NCBI GenBank assembly: GCA_031268245.1
Contig: JAIRXN010000137.1
Location: 1-12,336 of the forward strand
Direction: 5' to 3'
Length of the DNA: 12,336 nt
From: Treponema sp.
GTDB taxonomy: Bacteria > Spirochaetota > Spirochaetia > Treponematales > Breznakiellaceae
The notes beneath the pieces were generated by a model. That model was not told the DNA's origin. It saw nothing but the letters and a program-made list of their open reading frames with translations, and made no database searches. Made by a program: the position numbers and the translations under genes. Within the stretch, counting starts at the first letter, position 1. The number at the start of each line of letters is the position of its first letter. This document shows positions 1 through 6,678 of the stretch, piece after piece.

Positions 1-1
1 A

Positions 2-355
2 AAGCCTGCAGAAAATTTTGCCAGAAATCAAAATAATTTGCACGGCATAATCAGAAGGCCAACCTGCCAGAAATGCAGAACGGCTATTGACAAACGCGCT
101 CCTAAAACCAGGCAAGCCAGACAAATGGAAAAGCAAAAGCCCAAAAAGGGGGAACCGTTTTTATGTCCTATCTGCAGAAAACGTTCCATTGCAGGAATAA
201 CTGCCAAGATTGTTGCAGATCATGACCATCACACTGGTAACATCCGCGGATTTATTTGTGATAGCTGTAATACCGGATTGGGAAGATTTAAAAACGGCGA
301 AAATTATCTAATGAACGCGGTAAACTATATCAAAGAGCACGATACTTTAGGTTAA
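2..355 (+). CDS. Endonuclease VII-like HNH nuclease, 5' end cut by window
   Basis: Zinc-bound His-Me-finger nuclease of the phage T4 recombination endonuclease VII type (family known to cleave branched DNA). Seen in the sequence: a CPIC zinc knuckle, then DHDHHTGNIRGFICDSCN, then GLGRF, the usual order of zinc-binding cysteines, catalytic DHDH and second CxxC. A further CQKC pair lies near the N-terminus. A TTG at 38 could start a 105-residue protein, but the frame is open back to base 2. The residues encoded there (KPAENFARNQNN before LHG) resemble the N-terminal zinc-ribbon part often found in this family, so I treat the gene as starting outside the window. Such genes are common in prophages and mobile regions; no other phage gene is visible here. 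It converges on glpK with 61 bases between them and no clear terminator hairpin. The family call is firm; the start and the biological role are not. Confidence 0.82.
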   Translation, partial: KPAENFARNQNNLHGIIRRPTCQKCRTAIDKRAPKTRQARQMEKQKPKKGEPFLCPICRKRSIAGITAKIVADHDHHTGNIRGFICDSCNTGLGRFKNGENYLMNAVNYIKEHDTLG

Positions 356-416
356 GAATTTATTCTTTACTTTTTTTAACCAATTTAGGGGGTATTGTAC
401 ATAACTTGAATGCAGC

Positions 417-1910
417 TTACTCTGCCCAGGAACGGCTGCGCCCTACCGCCTTGTGCCAGCCTGAGATCAGTGCCTTACGCCGATCATCCTCAAGACGGGA
501 CGCGAATGTGCGGTCAATCTTCCATTTTGCCTTGATCTCGTCAAGGCTCTTCCAGTAGCCCACGGCAAGGCCGGCCAGGTATGCGGCGCCCAGAGCGGTG
601 GTTTCCCGGATCTTCGGGCGGAGGATCTCACCGTCCATGATGTCCGCCTGGAACTGCATCAGAAACGTATCCCGGCTTGCCCCGCCGTCCACCCGGAGTT
701 TGCCGATTTTGGTTCCCGTATCCTTCTCCATGGCCCGGATAAGATCGAGGCTCTGGTATGCGATGCTCTCCTCGGCGGCGCGGATAATGTGATCCCGTTT
801 GGTCCCTCTGGTAAGTCCGATGATACAGCCCCTGGCGTACATGTCCCAATAAGGGGCCCCCAGACCCGTAAAAGCGGGAACCAGGTACACTCCCCCGGCA
901 TCCTTCACCTTTCCCGCGTAATACTCCGTGTCGGCGCTGTCGGTTATCAGCCGCATCTCGTCCCGAAGCCACTGGATCACCGCGCCCGCCACAAAGACAG
1001 AACCTTCCAGCGCATAGCTGACCTTCCCTTTTTCCCCTGCAGGACCTGCGGCAATAGTAGTGATAAGCCCGTTCCTGCTTTTCACCGCTTCGGTTCCCGT
1101 ATTCATAAGGAGGAAGCAGCCCGTACCGTAGGTATTCTTGGTATCCCCCTTGCCGAAGCAGCACTGCCCAAAGAGAGCCGCCTGCTGATCCCCTGCGGCG
1201 GAGGCGATGGGAATTTCCACCCCCTGAATGTTCACCGTGCCGTAAATTTCGCTTGAACTCTTCAGAGCGGGCAGCATGGCAGGCGGGATGTCCAGGGCCT
1301 CAAGGAGCTTTTCGTCCCAATCGAGTTTATGAATATCGAAGATCATAGTACGGCCGGCATTGGTATAATCGGTAACATGAACCTTGTCGCCTGTAAGTTT
1401 CCAGATGAGCCAGGAATCCACCGTACCGAAGAGTATGTCCCCCTGCCGCGCCTTCTCCCTGGAACCTTCTACCCGGTCGAGTATCCATTTGATCTTTGTA
1501 CCGGCAAAATATGCATCGGGTACGAGTCCTGTTGTTTTTTTGATGTGGTCTCCCAGACCCTGCTTCACGAGGTCATCCACGATGGAAGCGGTACGGCGGC
1601 ACTGCCAGACAATGGCATTGTAGATGGGTCTTCCGGTTTTACGATCCCATAGTACCGTTGTTTCCCGCTGATTTGTAATACCGATGGCGGCAATATCTTT
1701 TGCGCTTATCCCCTGTTTGGTGATAAGTTCCATCATCACCGCATACTGGGAGGAATAAATCTCCATGGGATCATGCTCCACCCAGCCTTCCTGGGGGTAG
1801 ATCTGCGGGAACTCCTTCTGCTCCGCGGCCTTGATGTTCTGCCGTCCGTCAAAAAGTATGGCGCGGGAACTCGTGGTGCCCTGATCCAGGGCAAGGATAT
1901 ACTTTGACAT
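417..1910 (-). CDS. glpK: Glycerol kinase
   Basis: Phosphorylates glycerol to sn-glycerol 3-phosphate with ATP in the cytoplasm, the entry step of glycerol use. The protein is 497 residues, the normal length, and colinear with FGGY-family kinases: the N-terminal phosphate loop DQGTTSSR (residues 9-16), GITNQRETTVLWDR, the substrate-region GWVEHDP, AGDQQAALFGQ near residue 240, YGTGCF, GLGAPYWD, and the C-terminal VDGGASRD with ETTALGAAYLAG. The start is the ATG at 1910, because MSKYILALDQGTT is the family N-terminus and GAGG sits six bases upstream; the same frame is open further into the methyltransferase gene but lacks family similarity there. It follows the methyltransferase by 46 bases on the same strand and may be cotranscribed; a TATACT box at 1956-1951 could add its own promoter. 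The regulatory loop before IPIASAAGDQQ lacks both the E. coli GGKGGTR FBP-binding stretch and the Firmicute phosphorylatable His. No glpF or glpD lies next to it. Confidence 0.97.
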   Translation of the reverse strand: MSKYILALDQGTTSSRAILFDGRQNIKAAEQKEFPQIYPQEGWVEHDPMEIYSSQYAVMMELITKQGISAKDIAAIGITNQRETTVLWDRKTGRPIYNAIVWQCRRTASIVDDLVKQGLGDHIKKTTGLVPDAYFAGTKIKWILDRVEGSREKARQGDILFGTVDSWLIWKLTGDKVHVTDYTNAGRTMIFDIHKLDWDEKLLEALDIPPAMLPALKSSSEIYGTVNIQGVEIPIASAAGDQQAALFGQCCFGKGDTKNTYGTGCFLLMNTGTEAVKSRNGLITTIAAGPAGEKGKVSYALEGSVFVAGAVIQWLRDEMRLITDSADTEYYAGKVKDAGGVYLVPAFTGLGAPYWDMYARGCIIGLTRGTKRDHIIRAAEESIAYQSLDLIRAMEKDTGTKIGKLRVDGGASRDTFLMQFQADIMDGEILRPKIRETTALGAAYLAGLAVGYWKSLDEIKAKWKIDRTFASRLEDDRRKALISGWHKAVGRSRSWAE

Positions 1911-1956
1911 GTGCAGCCTCGCTGATTGTTCTTGTTTGGAATAAGCTCTTAGTATA

Positions 1957-2790
1957 TCAAACTTTCTTTTTTCGCGCCACTGCAATGAGAGACTGGGCCT
2001 GAGTATCGTAGGGCGATTCATCCCAGCGTCCGTAGATCTCCACCGGGTCAAAGCCGGCGCCGAGAAGAAGGCTGCGAAGTTCCGAGGCCGCATAGAGGCG
2101 CTGAATAAAAACCTTTTCTATCCGTTCCGTATCCTTGATAAGAATCCAGCGGTTCCAGATACTGCCCCAGGAATCCACCGGTTCATACTCGGTAAGAACA
2201 ATGTAACCGGCCTTTTCAAACCATTCGGCTTCCGTATAATCCCGGACGGCGATCTCCTTTCCCAGCACATCAATGATGAAGGTTCCCCCGTCCATGAGAG
2301 AATCGTACACGTTCTTTACAAAGATCCTGTCATCGGCAGGATCTTCAAAATAACCGAAGGAATTGTAGAGGTTTACCGCAAGGTCAAAGGCCGCATTCCT
2401 CCGGAAGCGGCGTATGTCTTCTTGTACAAATTCAATCCCAAGCGCCTCCGCCTCTGCGTCCTCCCGGCCCGCGGCAAGATAGGCTTTGGTAATGTCCACC
2501 CCGGTAACGGAAAAGCCCCTGCGGGCAAATTCCAGACTCATCCGCCCGAAACCGCAACAGAGATCGAGAAGCCGCGGCCTTTCGGCGCCCGCGGCGGCTT
2601 TTTGCGTGAAACTTCGTTTTGTGTCCGATTCTGTTTTCAGGCTTGGCGTCTCTTCGTAGAGATTGAGACGGGCCATGCGGGTAACCGCATCCGCCGCAAG
2701 ATCCACTTCCTCCCAGCGTTTCCTGTCAAACATGACGGGGGCAAATTCCTCCCAGAAACGCTCGTCGTAGAACCACTCAGGTTTATTCAC
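1957..2790 (-). CDS. Class I SAM-dependent methyltransferase
   Basis: A Rossmann-fold methyltransferase of unknown substrate. Motif I is LLDLCCGFG (about residues 74-82), followed by the acidic ribose-binding residue in VTGVDI (about D99), a VQEDIRRF segment and the post-motif strand FDLAVNLYNSFGYF. The N-terminus, PEWFYDERFWEEFAPVMFD, is typical of a bacterial family with an FWE...MFD lead-in. A TTG at 2811 would add seven residues, but I prefer the GTG at 2790: it has GGGG seven bases upstream, and the TTG would lie at the likely transcription start downstream of TATAAT boxes. It is divergent from the lipoprotein gene and directly upstream of glpK, though nothing links it to glycerol metabolism. 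Small-molecule methylation is the likeliest role; the target cannot be told from sequence. Confidence 0.85.
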   Translation of the reverse strand: MNKPEWFYDERFWEEFAPVMFDRKRWEEVDLAADAVTRMARLNLYEETPSLKTESDTKRSFTQKAAAGAERPRLLDLCCGFGRMSLEFARRGFSVTGVDITKAYLAAGREDAEAEALGIEFVQEDIRRFRRNAAFDLAVNLYNSFGYFEDPADDRIFVKNVYDSLMDGGTFIIDVLGKEIAVRDYTEAEWFEKAGYIVLTEYEPVDSWGSIWNRWILIKDTERIEKVFIQRLYAASELRSLLLGAGFDPVEIYGRWDESPYDTQAQSLIAVARKKKV

Positions 2791-2816
2791 GTTAGTACCC
2801 CGCAAGCCCAAAATAT

Positions 2817-2827
2817 ATTATATTATA
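2817..2827 (-). promoter_or_regulatory. Overlapping -10 boxes upstream of the methyltransferase
   Basis: Read on the minus strand, this AT-rich stretch contains two overlapping TATAAT hexamers (2827-2822 and 2822-2817). A start site about seven bases downstream gives a leader of roughly 20 bases before the GTG at 2790, including its GGGG ribosome site. No good -35 box is visible. The same AT-rich block abuts the ATG of the divergent lipoprotein gene and may serve both directions. Confidence 0.4.
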
Positions 2828-2830
2828 TAC

Positions 2831-3622
2831 ATGAAGAAGAACATCTTTTATACAGTTCTGCCCGGCATTTTAAGCCTGGCATTGATCTGCGCCTGTCAAA
2901 CTGCGCCCGGGAAAAACGGCAAGGCCCGTTTTATCACTTTTTCGGAAACAAAGAGCATCCCCCTTACAGATGCCGGAGAGCCCGCCATGATGCAGGAATT
3001 CAATCTCCTGGATCTGGAGGATGAGGATCCCGATTCCGCCCTTTTCCGTTCCCTCGTATACGGGGGGCAGACGGTTGAACAGTATGCCGCTGCGAAGGAA
3101 GGACTTTACCGGACTGAGTATTTTGAAGCGAAAAGCGGCTTCGGGGAAGGAGACGATTATGGGGAGTCGATGAACTGGTATCATAACGAAACGGTAAGCC
3201 TTGTAACGGAAAGTCCCCGCATCCGGGTTTTCAGCAAAACCGGTGAATCCTATACAGGCGGCGCCCACGGGATACGGGAACAGCGTTATTTTGTCATTGA
3301 CCGTCCTGCCGGACGGCAGATCGATACCGCTTTCATCATCAAAAACGGTGCGGAAGGGGAACTTACAGCCCTTATCAACGACGCCCTGCGTTTCCGGGCG
3401 GATCTCGGCCCCGGCGCAGCCCTTACGGAAGGCGGTTTTTTTGAAGAAACTGTGGAAATTACGGAAAATTTCTTCCTGGACAAGGCCGGAATGAGTTTCC
3501 ACTGGGATCAGTATGAGATTGCCCCCTATTCCATGGGGCCCGTCGAAGTCTGCATCCCCTGGAAGAAACTTACCACCCTGCTCAGCGCCGAAGGAGAGGC
3601 TGTCCGCCGGGACTTGCGCTAA
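2831..3622 (+). CDS. Lipoprotein with RsiV-like DUF3298 domain
   Basis: Probable exported lipoprotein of 263 residues. The N-terminus MKKNIFYTVLPGILSLALICAC is a signal peptide with a loose spirochaete-type lipobox (I-C-A before Cys22). The C-terminal half carries the DUF3298 pattern also found in the anti-sigma factor RsiV: YTGGAHG, a following IDRPAGRQI strand, EITENFFLDKAGMSF, then QYEIAPYSMGPVEVCIPW. In RsiV this domain is extracytoplasmic and binds lysozyme. Here there is no cytoplasmic anti-sigma segment and no sigma factor gene beside it, so a role in cell-envelope sensing is only a guess. The ATG is fixed by the signal peptide, yet the bases before it (AATATATTATATTATATAC) contain no ribosome-binding site. 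A strong hairpin follows 25 bases after the stop. Confidence 0.8.
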   Translation: MKKNIFYTVLPGILSLALICACQTAPGKNGKARFITFSETKSIPLTDAGEPAMMQEFNLLDLEDEDPDSALFRSLVYGGQTVEQYAAAKEGLYRTEYFEAKSGFGEGDDYGESMNWYHNETVSLVTESPRIRVFSKTGESYTGGAHGIREQRYFVIDRPAGRQIDTAFIIKNGAEGELTALINDALRFRADLGPGAALTEGGFFEETVEITENFFLDKAGMSFHWDQYEIAPYSMGPVEVCIPWKKLTTLLSAEGEAVRRDLR

Positions 3623-3647
3623 GGAAGCACTTTAAAAAACTGCAAGA

Positions 3648-3683
3648 GTTTCCTGCAAAACTCGCCCGGGTTTTGCAGGAAAC
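3648..3683. repeat. 14-bp perfect inverted repeat
   Basis: Arms at 3648-3661 and 3670-3683 are exact reverse complements (left arm GTTTCCTGCAAAAC), with an 8-base spacer that can add a C-G and a T-G pair and leave a four-base GCCC loop. Further out, ACTTTA (3629-3634) and TAAAGT (3688-3693) also pair. It sits between the lipoprotein stop and the next small gene. There is no T-run on either side, so it is not a textbook intrinsic terminator. It may act as an mRNA-end stabiliser or be one copy of a dispersed palindrome. Confidence 0.75.
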
Positions 3684-3723
3684 CCGCTAAAGTAGGGGAA
3701 ACCTTTGTGCCGAGAGTAGAGGT

Positions 3724-3921
3724 ATGAAACGGTACTGCATCAAATGCCGGGAAGGCAAAATCGAATATTTGGACATCGTCCGGGAAATCGAAGACGGTTT
3801 TCTCGTCAGGCTGACCAGAATCTCCGACGGGAATGAGCGAATCATAGAAGAATCCATGACACGGCATCTTTTCGAAATCTGTGTCAAAACCGGCTATATT
3901 TATCACCTGAATGCCCTGTGA
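3724..3921 (+). CDS. Small conserved-looking CxxC protein
   Basis: A 65-residue protein, soluble and highly charged, with one CIKC pair close to the N-terminus and the segment EDGFLVRLTRISDGNERIIEESMTRHLFEICVKTGYIYHL. I do not recognise a named family, although the sequence reads like small hypothetical proteins seen in treponemes. Codon use looks like that of its neighbours, and the overlapping minus-strand frame gives unconvincing protein. A GAGAG at 3712-3716 is a reasonable ribosome site; AGAGG directly before the ATG is too close. It ends five bases before the convergent stop of the PD-(D/E)XK gene. Function unknown; a single CxxC could join a metal site in a dimer. Confidence 0.68.
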   Translation: MKRYCIKCREGKIEYLDIVREIEDGFLVRLTRISDGNERIIEESMTRHLFEICVKTGYIYHLNAL

Positions 3922-3926
3922 AAATT

Positions 3927-4922
3927 TTAACTTACAACTGAGCCCGGTTGAACCGGCGTTTGGTATAGTTCCTTAACTGTTTCAGCATCCAGCCCGGACA
4001 ATTTGACGACCTGTTCGGGGGCAAATCCGTTTTTGATGAGGTTTTTTGCTACCTCCCGCTTACCTTTCGCCTCGCCCCGGGCTTCACCACGAACCTCGCC
4101 CCGAGCCTCGCCACGAACCTCAAATTTTGCCGCCCATCCAGTCTCTTCCAGAACTTCCTCAATCGTCATGGTTCCGCTGCCCATCTTCAGTACCTCCATC
4201 ATTATTTCCGGATTTGCCTGTAATACTACTGCCAAATACGCCCCTATCGGCGTCTGCGGAATTAACGCGGAACTCTGTTCCAATATCCTGCTCATACTTG
4301 CCGCGCTTATTCCCCGGCTCAAATTCTTTAGCCATAAATTATCTTCCTCCGGCAGCTTCCGGCTCTCGATGATCTGTACCGGTTGTATATCACCCCGTAT
4401 CTGGTATATCCCCGGCCACGGTTCCTCCACCGCATACTTACAATTCCCCTCCAAATAACCGAGCAGTTTCTCCGGCCGCCGTCTCGTAATGAAACTGACC
4501 GACATATCCGTCAGATCCACATCCTGCATCGTTGTACAATATAACCGCGCATAGGCCGTTACCTTGTGAAAATCCGCAATGCCCAAGCTGTCCTCAGGGC
4601 TTTTGAACTCAATGATGTTCACATCTCTGAATATCGCCGCAATAGGTTTGTCCAGTACCGCCCCTTTCTCTTTCTTGACGACAATCACATCTATCTTCAG
4701 TGGTTCCCGGTTCAGAGGATGTTCAAATTCAAAGCGCAGCACATCCTTATAGGACAACAATTCCAGCCGTATCGCGTCATAAAAGGCCGGATGCCAGGCG
4801 ATGCGGCTCTTTTCGTGATGTTCCGGCTGGGTTTTCGTACCGATGACAATATTCCTTTCAACAAGTATAGTACAAATTCCCCGTTGGTTCAATGGGTGAA
4901 ACAGTATTTTCATGTTTATCAT
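3927..4922 (-). CDS. PD-(D/E)XK nuclease-family protein (Rpn/transposase-like)
   Basis: A 331-residue protein with a PD-(D/E)XK nuclease-like core. Visible residues, numbered from the ATG at 4922, are the lead-in WHPAFYDAIRLEL (43-55), FEHPLNREPLKIDVIVVKK with Asp78, and NIIEFKSPED with Glu105 and Lys107, the D...ExK triad. The C-terminal part holds five four-residue units of the form E[VA][RK]G, then a helix pair (AKNLIKNGFAPEQVVKLSGL) like the tail of Rpn/PDDEXK_2 proteins. Such proteins are abundant paralogues in treponemes and are often called putative transposases, though no terminal repeats flank this one. The start is uncertain: ATG at 4922 or 4913, neither with a good ribosome site; the conserved part begins near residue 40. 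It is divergent from the cyclase, with 46 bases between. DNA cleavage is inferred from the family; the substrate is unknown. Confidence 0.78.
   Translation of the reverse strand: MINMKILFHPLNQRGICTILVERNIVIGTKTQPEHHEKSRIAWHPAFYDAIRLELLSYKDVLRFEFEHPLNREPLKIDVIVVKKEKGAVLDKPIAAIFRDVNIIEFKSPEDSLGIADFHKVTAYARLYCTTMQDVDLTDMSVSFITRRRPEKLLGYLEGNCKYAVEEPWPGIYQIRGDIQPVQIIESRKLPEEDNLWLKNLSRGISAASMSRILEQSSALIPQTPIGAYLAVVLQANPEIMMEVLKMGSGTMTIEEVLEETGWAAKFEVRGEARGEVRGEARGEAKGKREVAKNLIKNGFAPEQVVKLSGLDAETVKELYQTPVQPGSVVS
4062..4121 (-). repeat. 12-bp in-frame tandem repeat, five units
   Basis: Sixty bases inside the PD-(D/E)XK gene are five imperfect 12-base units, each coding for Glu-(Val/Ala)-(Arg/Lys)-Gly. 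Val and Ala units alternate in the first four, giving a 24-base higher-order period. Being a multiple of three, unit gain or loss would keep the frame. It forms a charged linker between the nuclease core and the C-terminal helices. Confidence 0.85.
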
Positions 4923-4968
4923 CCAATTCTAATGGACGTTTTCCGGATTCTTTTGTATTGTTTTTATC

Positions 4969-6636
4969 ATGAAGATCCGTGTTAAAATATTTCTCGTTGT
5001 CCTGCCCCTGATCATTGTCAGTCTCTGTCTTGCCGAGACCGCTTCCTACTTCAGTGCGGTAAATGGGGTCAGCCGTATCACGCAGCAGTTCTTAAGCTTC
5101 AAGGCTTCGGAACTGGAAAAATATGCCGAAAACCAGTGGTCTCTCCTTGTGGAAAACGACTATGCCGGTAATCCCGACATGGTTGATGCGGCCAAACGTG
5201 CGGTGGAAAATTACGGCCGCAGCATCATACTCAGCGATACGGAACTGATTCTCGCGCTTGACACTGAAGGGAACGCTGCCATGTCCACGGGTTCAATTGA
5301 AATTCTCCCCGGGGAACAGCCTGTGCTTGCGGGCCTCCTGCAGGCAGAAAACCAGGGGATCATGACGGCTAAAATCGGCGGGACGGAACGGGTTTTCTGT
5401 TCCTTTTTCTTCCCTCCCTTCCGGTGGTATATACTCCTCACCGAGGAGAAGGCTGTTTTTTACCGGGACGCGAACCGCATCGCCTTCCAGACCATTGTTA
5501 CCCTGGCGGCGGCGATCACCGCTGCAGTAATACTGCTCATCCTCTTTTCCCGGCATCTGACACGGCCTTTAGGCCGGGTGGTACAAACCATGAAAGCCAT
5601 CATAAGTTCCGCCGACCTCTCTTCCCGGGTGGATGTGGAATACCGGGATGAAACCGGGGAGCTTGCCCGGACCTTCAACCTCATGACGGGGGAACTGGAC
5701 AAGGCATACTCCCAGATAAAGCGCTATGCCTTTGATGCGGTTCTTGCAGGGAAAAAGGAAACCAGAATTCGCCATATTTTCCAGAAGTATGTTCCAAAAG
5801 ATTTAATCGACAAATTTTTTGCCTCTCCCGAGTCAATGCTCGTGGGGGAAAACCGGGAACTGGCCATACTCTTCTCCGACATCCGCGGTTTTACTACCAT
5901 TTCAGAATCTATGGCCCCCGACGATCTTGTAAATTCGCTCAACCGTTATTTTTCCGGCCAGGTTGACATCATCATGAACCGCAACGGTATTGTTGACAAA
6001 TACATCGGAGATGCAATCATGGCCTTCTGGGGCGCTCCGGTAAAACACGATGACGACGCCCTTTCCGCTGTCCTTTCCGGCCTTGACATGATCGATGCGC
6101 TGGCGGGTTTCAATGAAAACCAGCGGAAGCTGGGAAAGAAGGAATTCAACATCGGAATCGGGATCAACTACGGTATTGTTACTGTGGGAAATATCGGCAG
6201 TGAGCGGAAGATGGACTATACGGTCATCGGGGATGCGGTAAACCTGGCAAGCCGCATGGAGGGCCTTACAAAGACATACCATTCGGAATTGCTCATTTCC
6301 GAATTCCTCTATGAAAAGATAAGGAGTCTTGAACCAAAGATCCCCGCCCGGCTTCTTGACACCGTTGCTGTCAAAGGAAAAACAAAGGGCGTCAAGATCT
6401 ATACGGTAAGGCGCAGTATTTCTCCTTCCGAAACAAAGGCATGGGCCATCCACAATGCGGGCATGGATCTTTACTACCGCCGCAGTTTTGCCGAGGCTGC
6501 ATTACGTTTCAGGGAAACACTTGCCCTGCTTCCCGGCGACTTCAACGCGGACAATCTGTGTAAACGCTGCGAAGCATATACCCGTACCCCGCCTCCGCCG
6601 GAGTGGAACGGAGTAGAGGTGATGCACAGCAAATAG
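4969..6636 (+). CDS. Membrane adenylate cyclase with sensor, HAMP and class III catalytic domain
   Basis: Predicted to make cAMP from ATP at the inner membrane in response to an extracytoplasmic signal. Order of parts in 555 residues: first membrane helix at about 5-24; a periplasmic region of about 150 residues, probably Cache-like, ending FRWYILLTEEK; a second helix at about 175-194; a HAMP segment from RHLTRPLGRV to about 248; a class III cyclase domain at about 290-475; and a TPR-like tail (YYRRSFAEAALRFRETLALLP) ending PPPPEWNGVEV. Catalytic residues are complete: metal-binding Asp304 (LFSDIRGF) and Asp348 (YIGDA), purine-selecting Lys344 and Thr418 (YTVIGD), and transition-state Asn425 and Arg429 (NLASRMEG). 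The Lys/Thr pair points to adenylate rather than guanylate. No ribosome site precedes the ATG; TGGACG (4933-4938) and TATTGT (4956-4961), 17 bases apart, could drive a leaderless message. Confidence 0.92.
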   Translation: MKIRVKIFLVVLPLIIVSLCLAETASYFSAVNGVSRITQQFLSFKASELEKYAENQWSLLVENDYAGNPDMVDAAKRAVENYGRSIILSDTELILALDTEGNAAMSTGSIEILPGEQPVLAGLLQAENQGIMTAKIGGTERVFCSFFFPPFRWYILLTEEKAVFYRDANRIAFQTIVTLAAAITAAVILLILFSRHLTRPLGRVVQTMKAIISSADLSSRVDVEYRDETGELARTFNLMTGELDKAYSQIKRYAFDAVLAGKKETRIRHIFQKYVPKDLIDKFFASPESMLVGENRELAILFSDIRGFTTISESMAPDDLVNSLNRYFSGQVDIIMNRNGIVDKYIGDAIMAFWGAPVKHDDDALSAVLSGLDMIDALAGFNENQRKLGKKEFNIGIGINYGIVTVGNIGSERKMDYTVIGDAVNLASRMEGLTKTYHSELLISEFLYEKIRSLEPKIPARLLDTVAVKGKTKGVKIYTVRRSISPSETKAWAIHNAGMDLYYRRSFAEAALRFRETLALLPGDFNADNLCKRCEAYTRTPPPPEWNGVEVMHSK

Positions 6637-6644
6637 TTTTTTAA

Positions 6645-6675
6645 TGTCTGCATAGAGAGTCTATATGGACAGACA
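6645..6675 (+). terminator. Candidate weak terminator after the cyclase gene
   Basis: TGTCTG (6645-6650) pairs with CAGACA (6670-6675), and inside it ATAGA (6652-6656) pairs with TCTAT (6660-6664). Four Ts follow at 6677-6680 on the + strand. It lies between the convergent cyclase and coiled-coil genes. The short T-run and broken stem make this only a candidate. Confidence 0.35.
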
Positions 6676-6678
6676 CTT

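Noticed and set aside
1911..2093. Upstream extension of glpK to an earlier start
   Set aside because: The extension overlaps the methyltransferase gene in another frame and has no similarity to glycerol kinases; MSKYILALDQGTT is the normal N-terminus.
2422..3024. 200-codon + strand frame across the methyltransferase and lipoprotein starts
   Set aside because: It is antisense to one convincing gene and out of frame with the other, with no domain signal.
5902..6453. 183-codon minus-strand frame inside the cyclase gene
   Set aside because: It is antisense to the catalytic domain whose active-site residues are all intact; a shadow of biased codon use.
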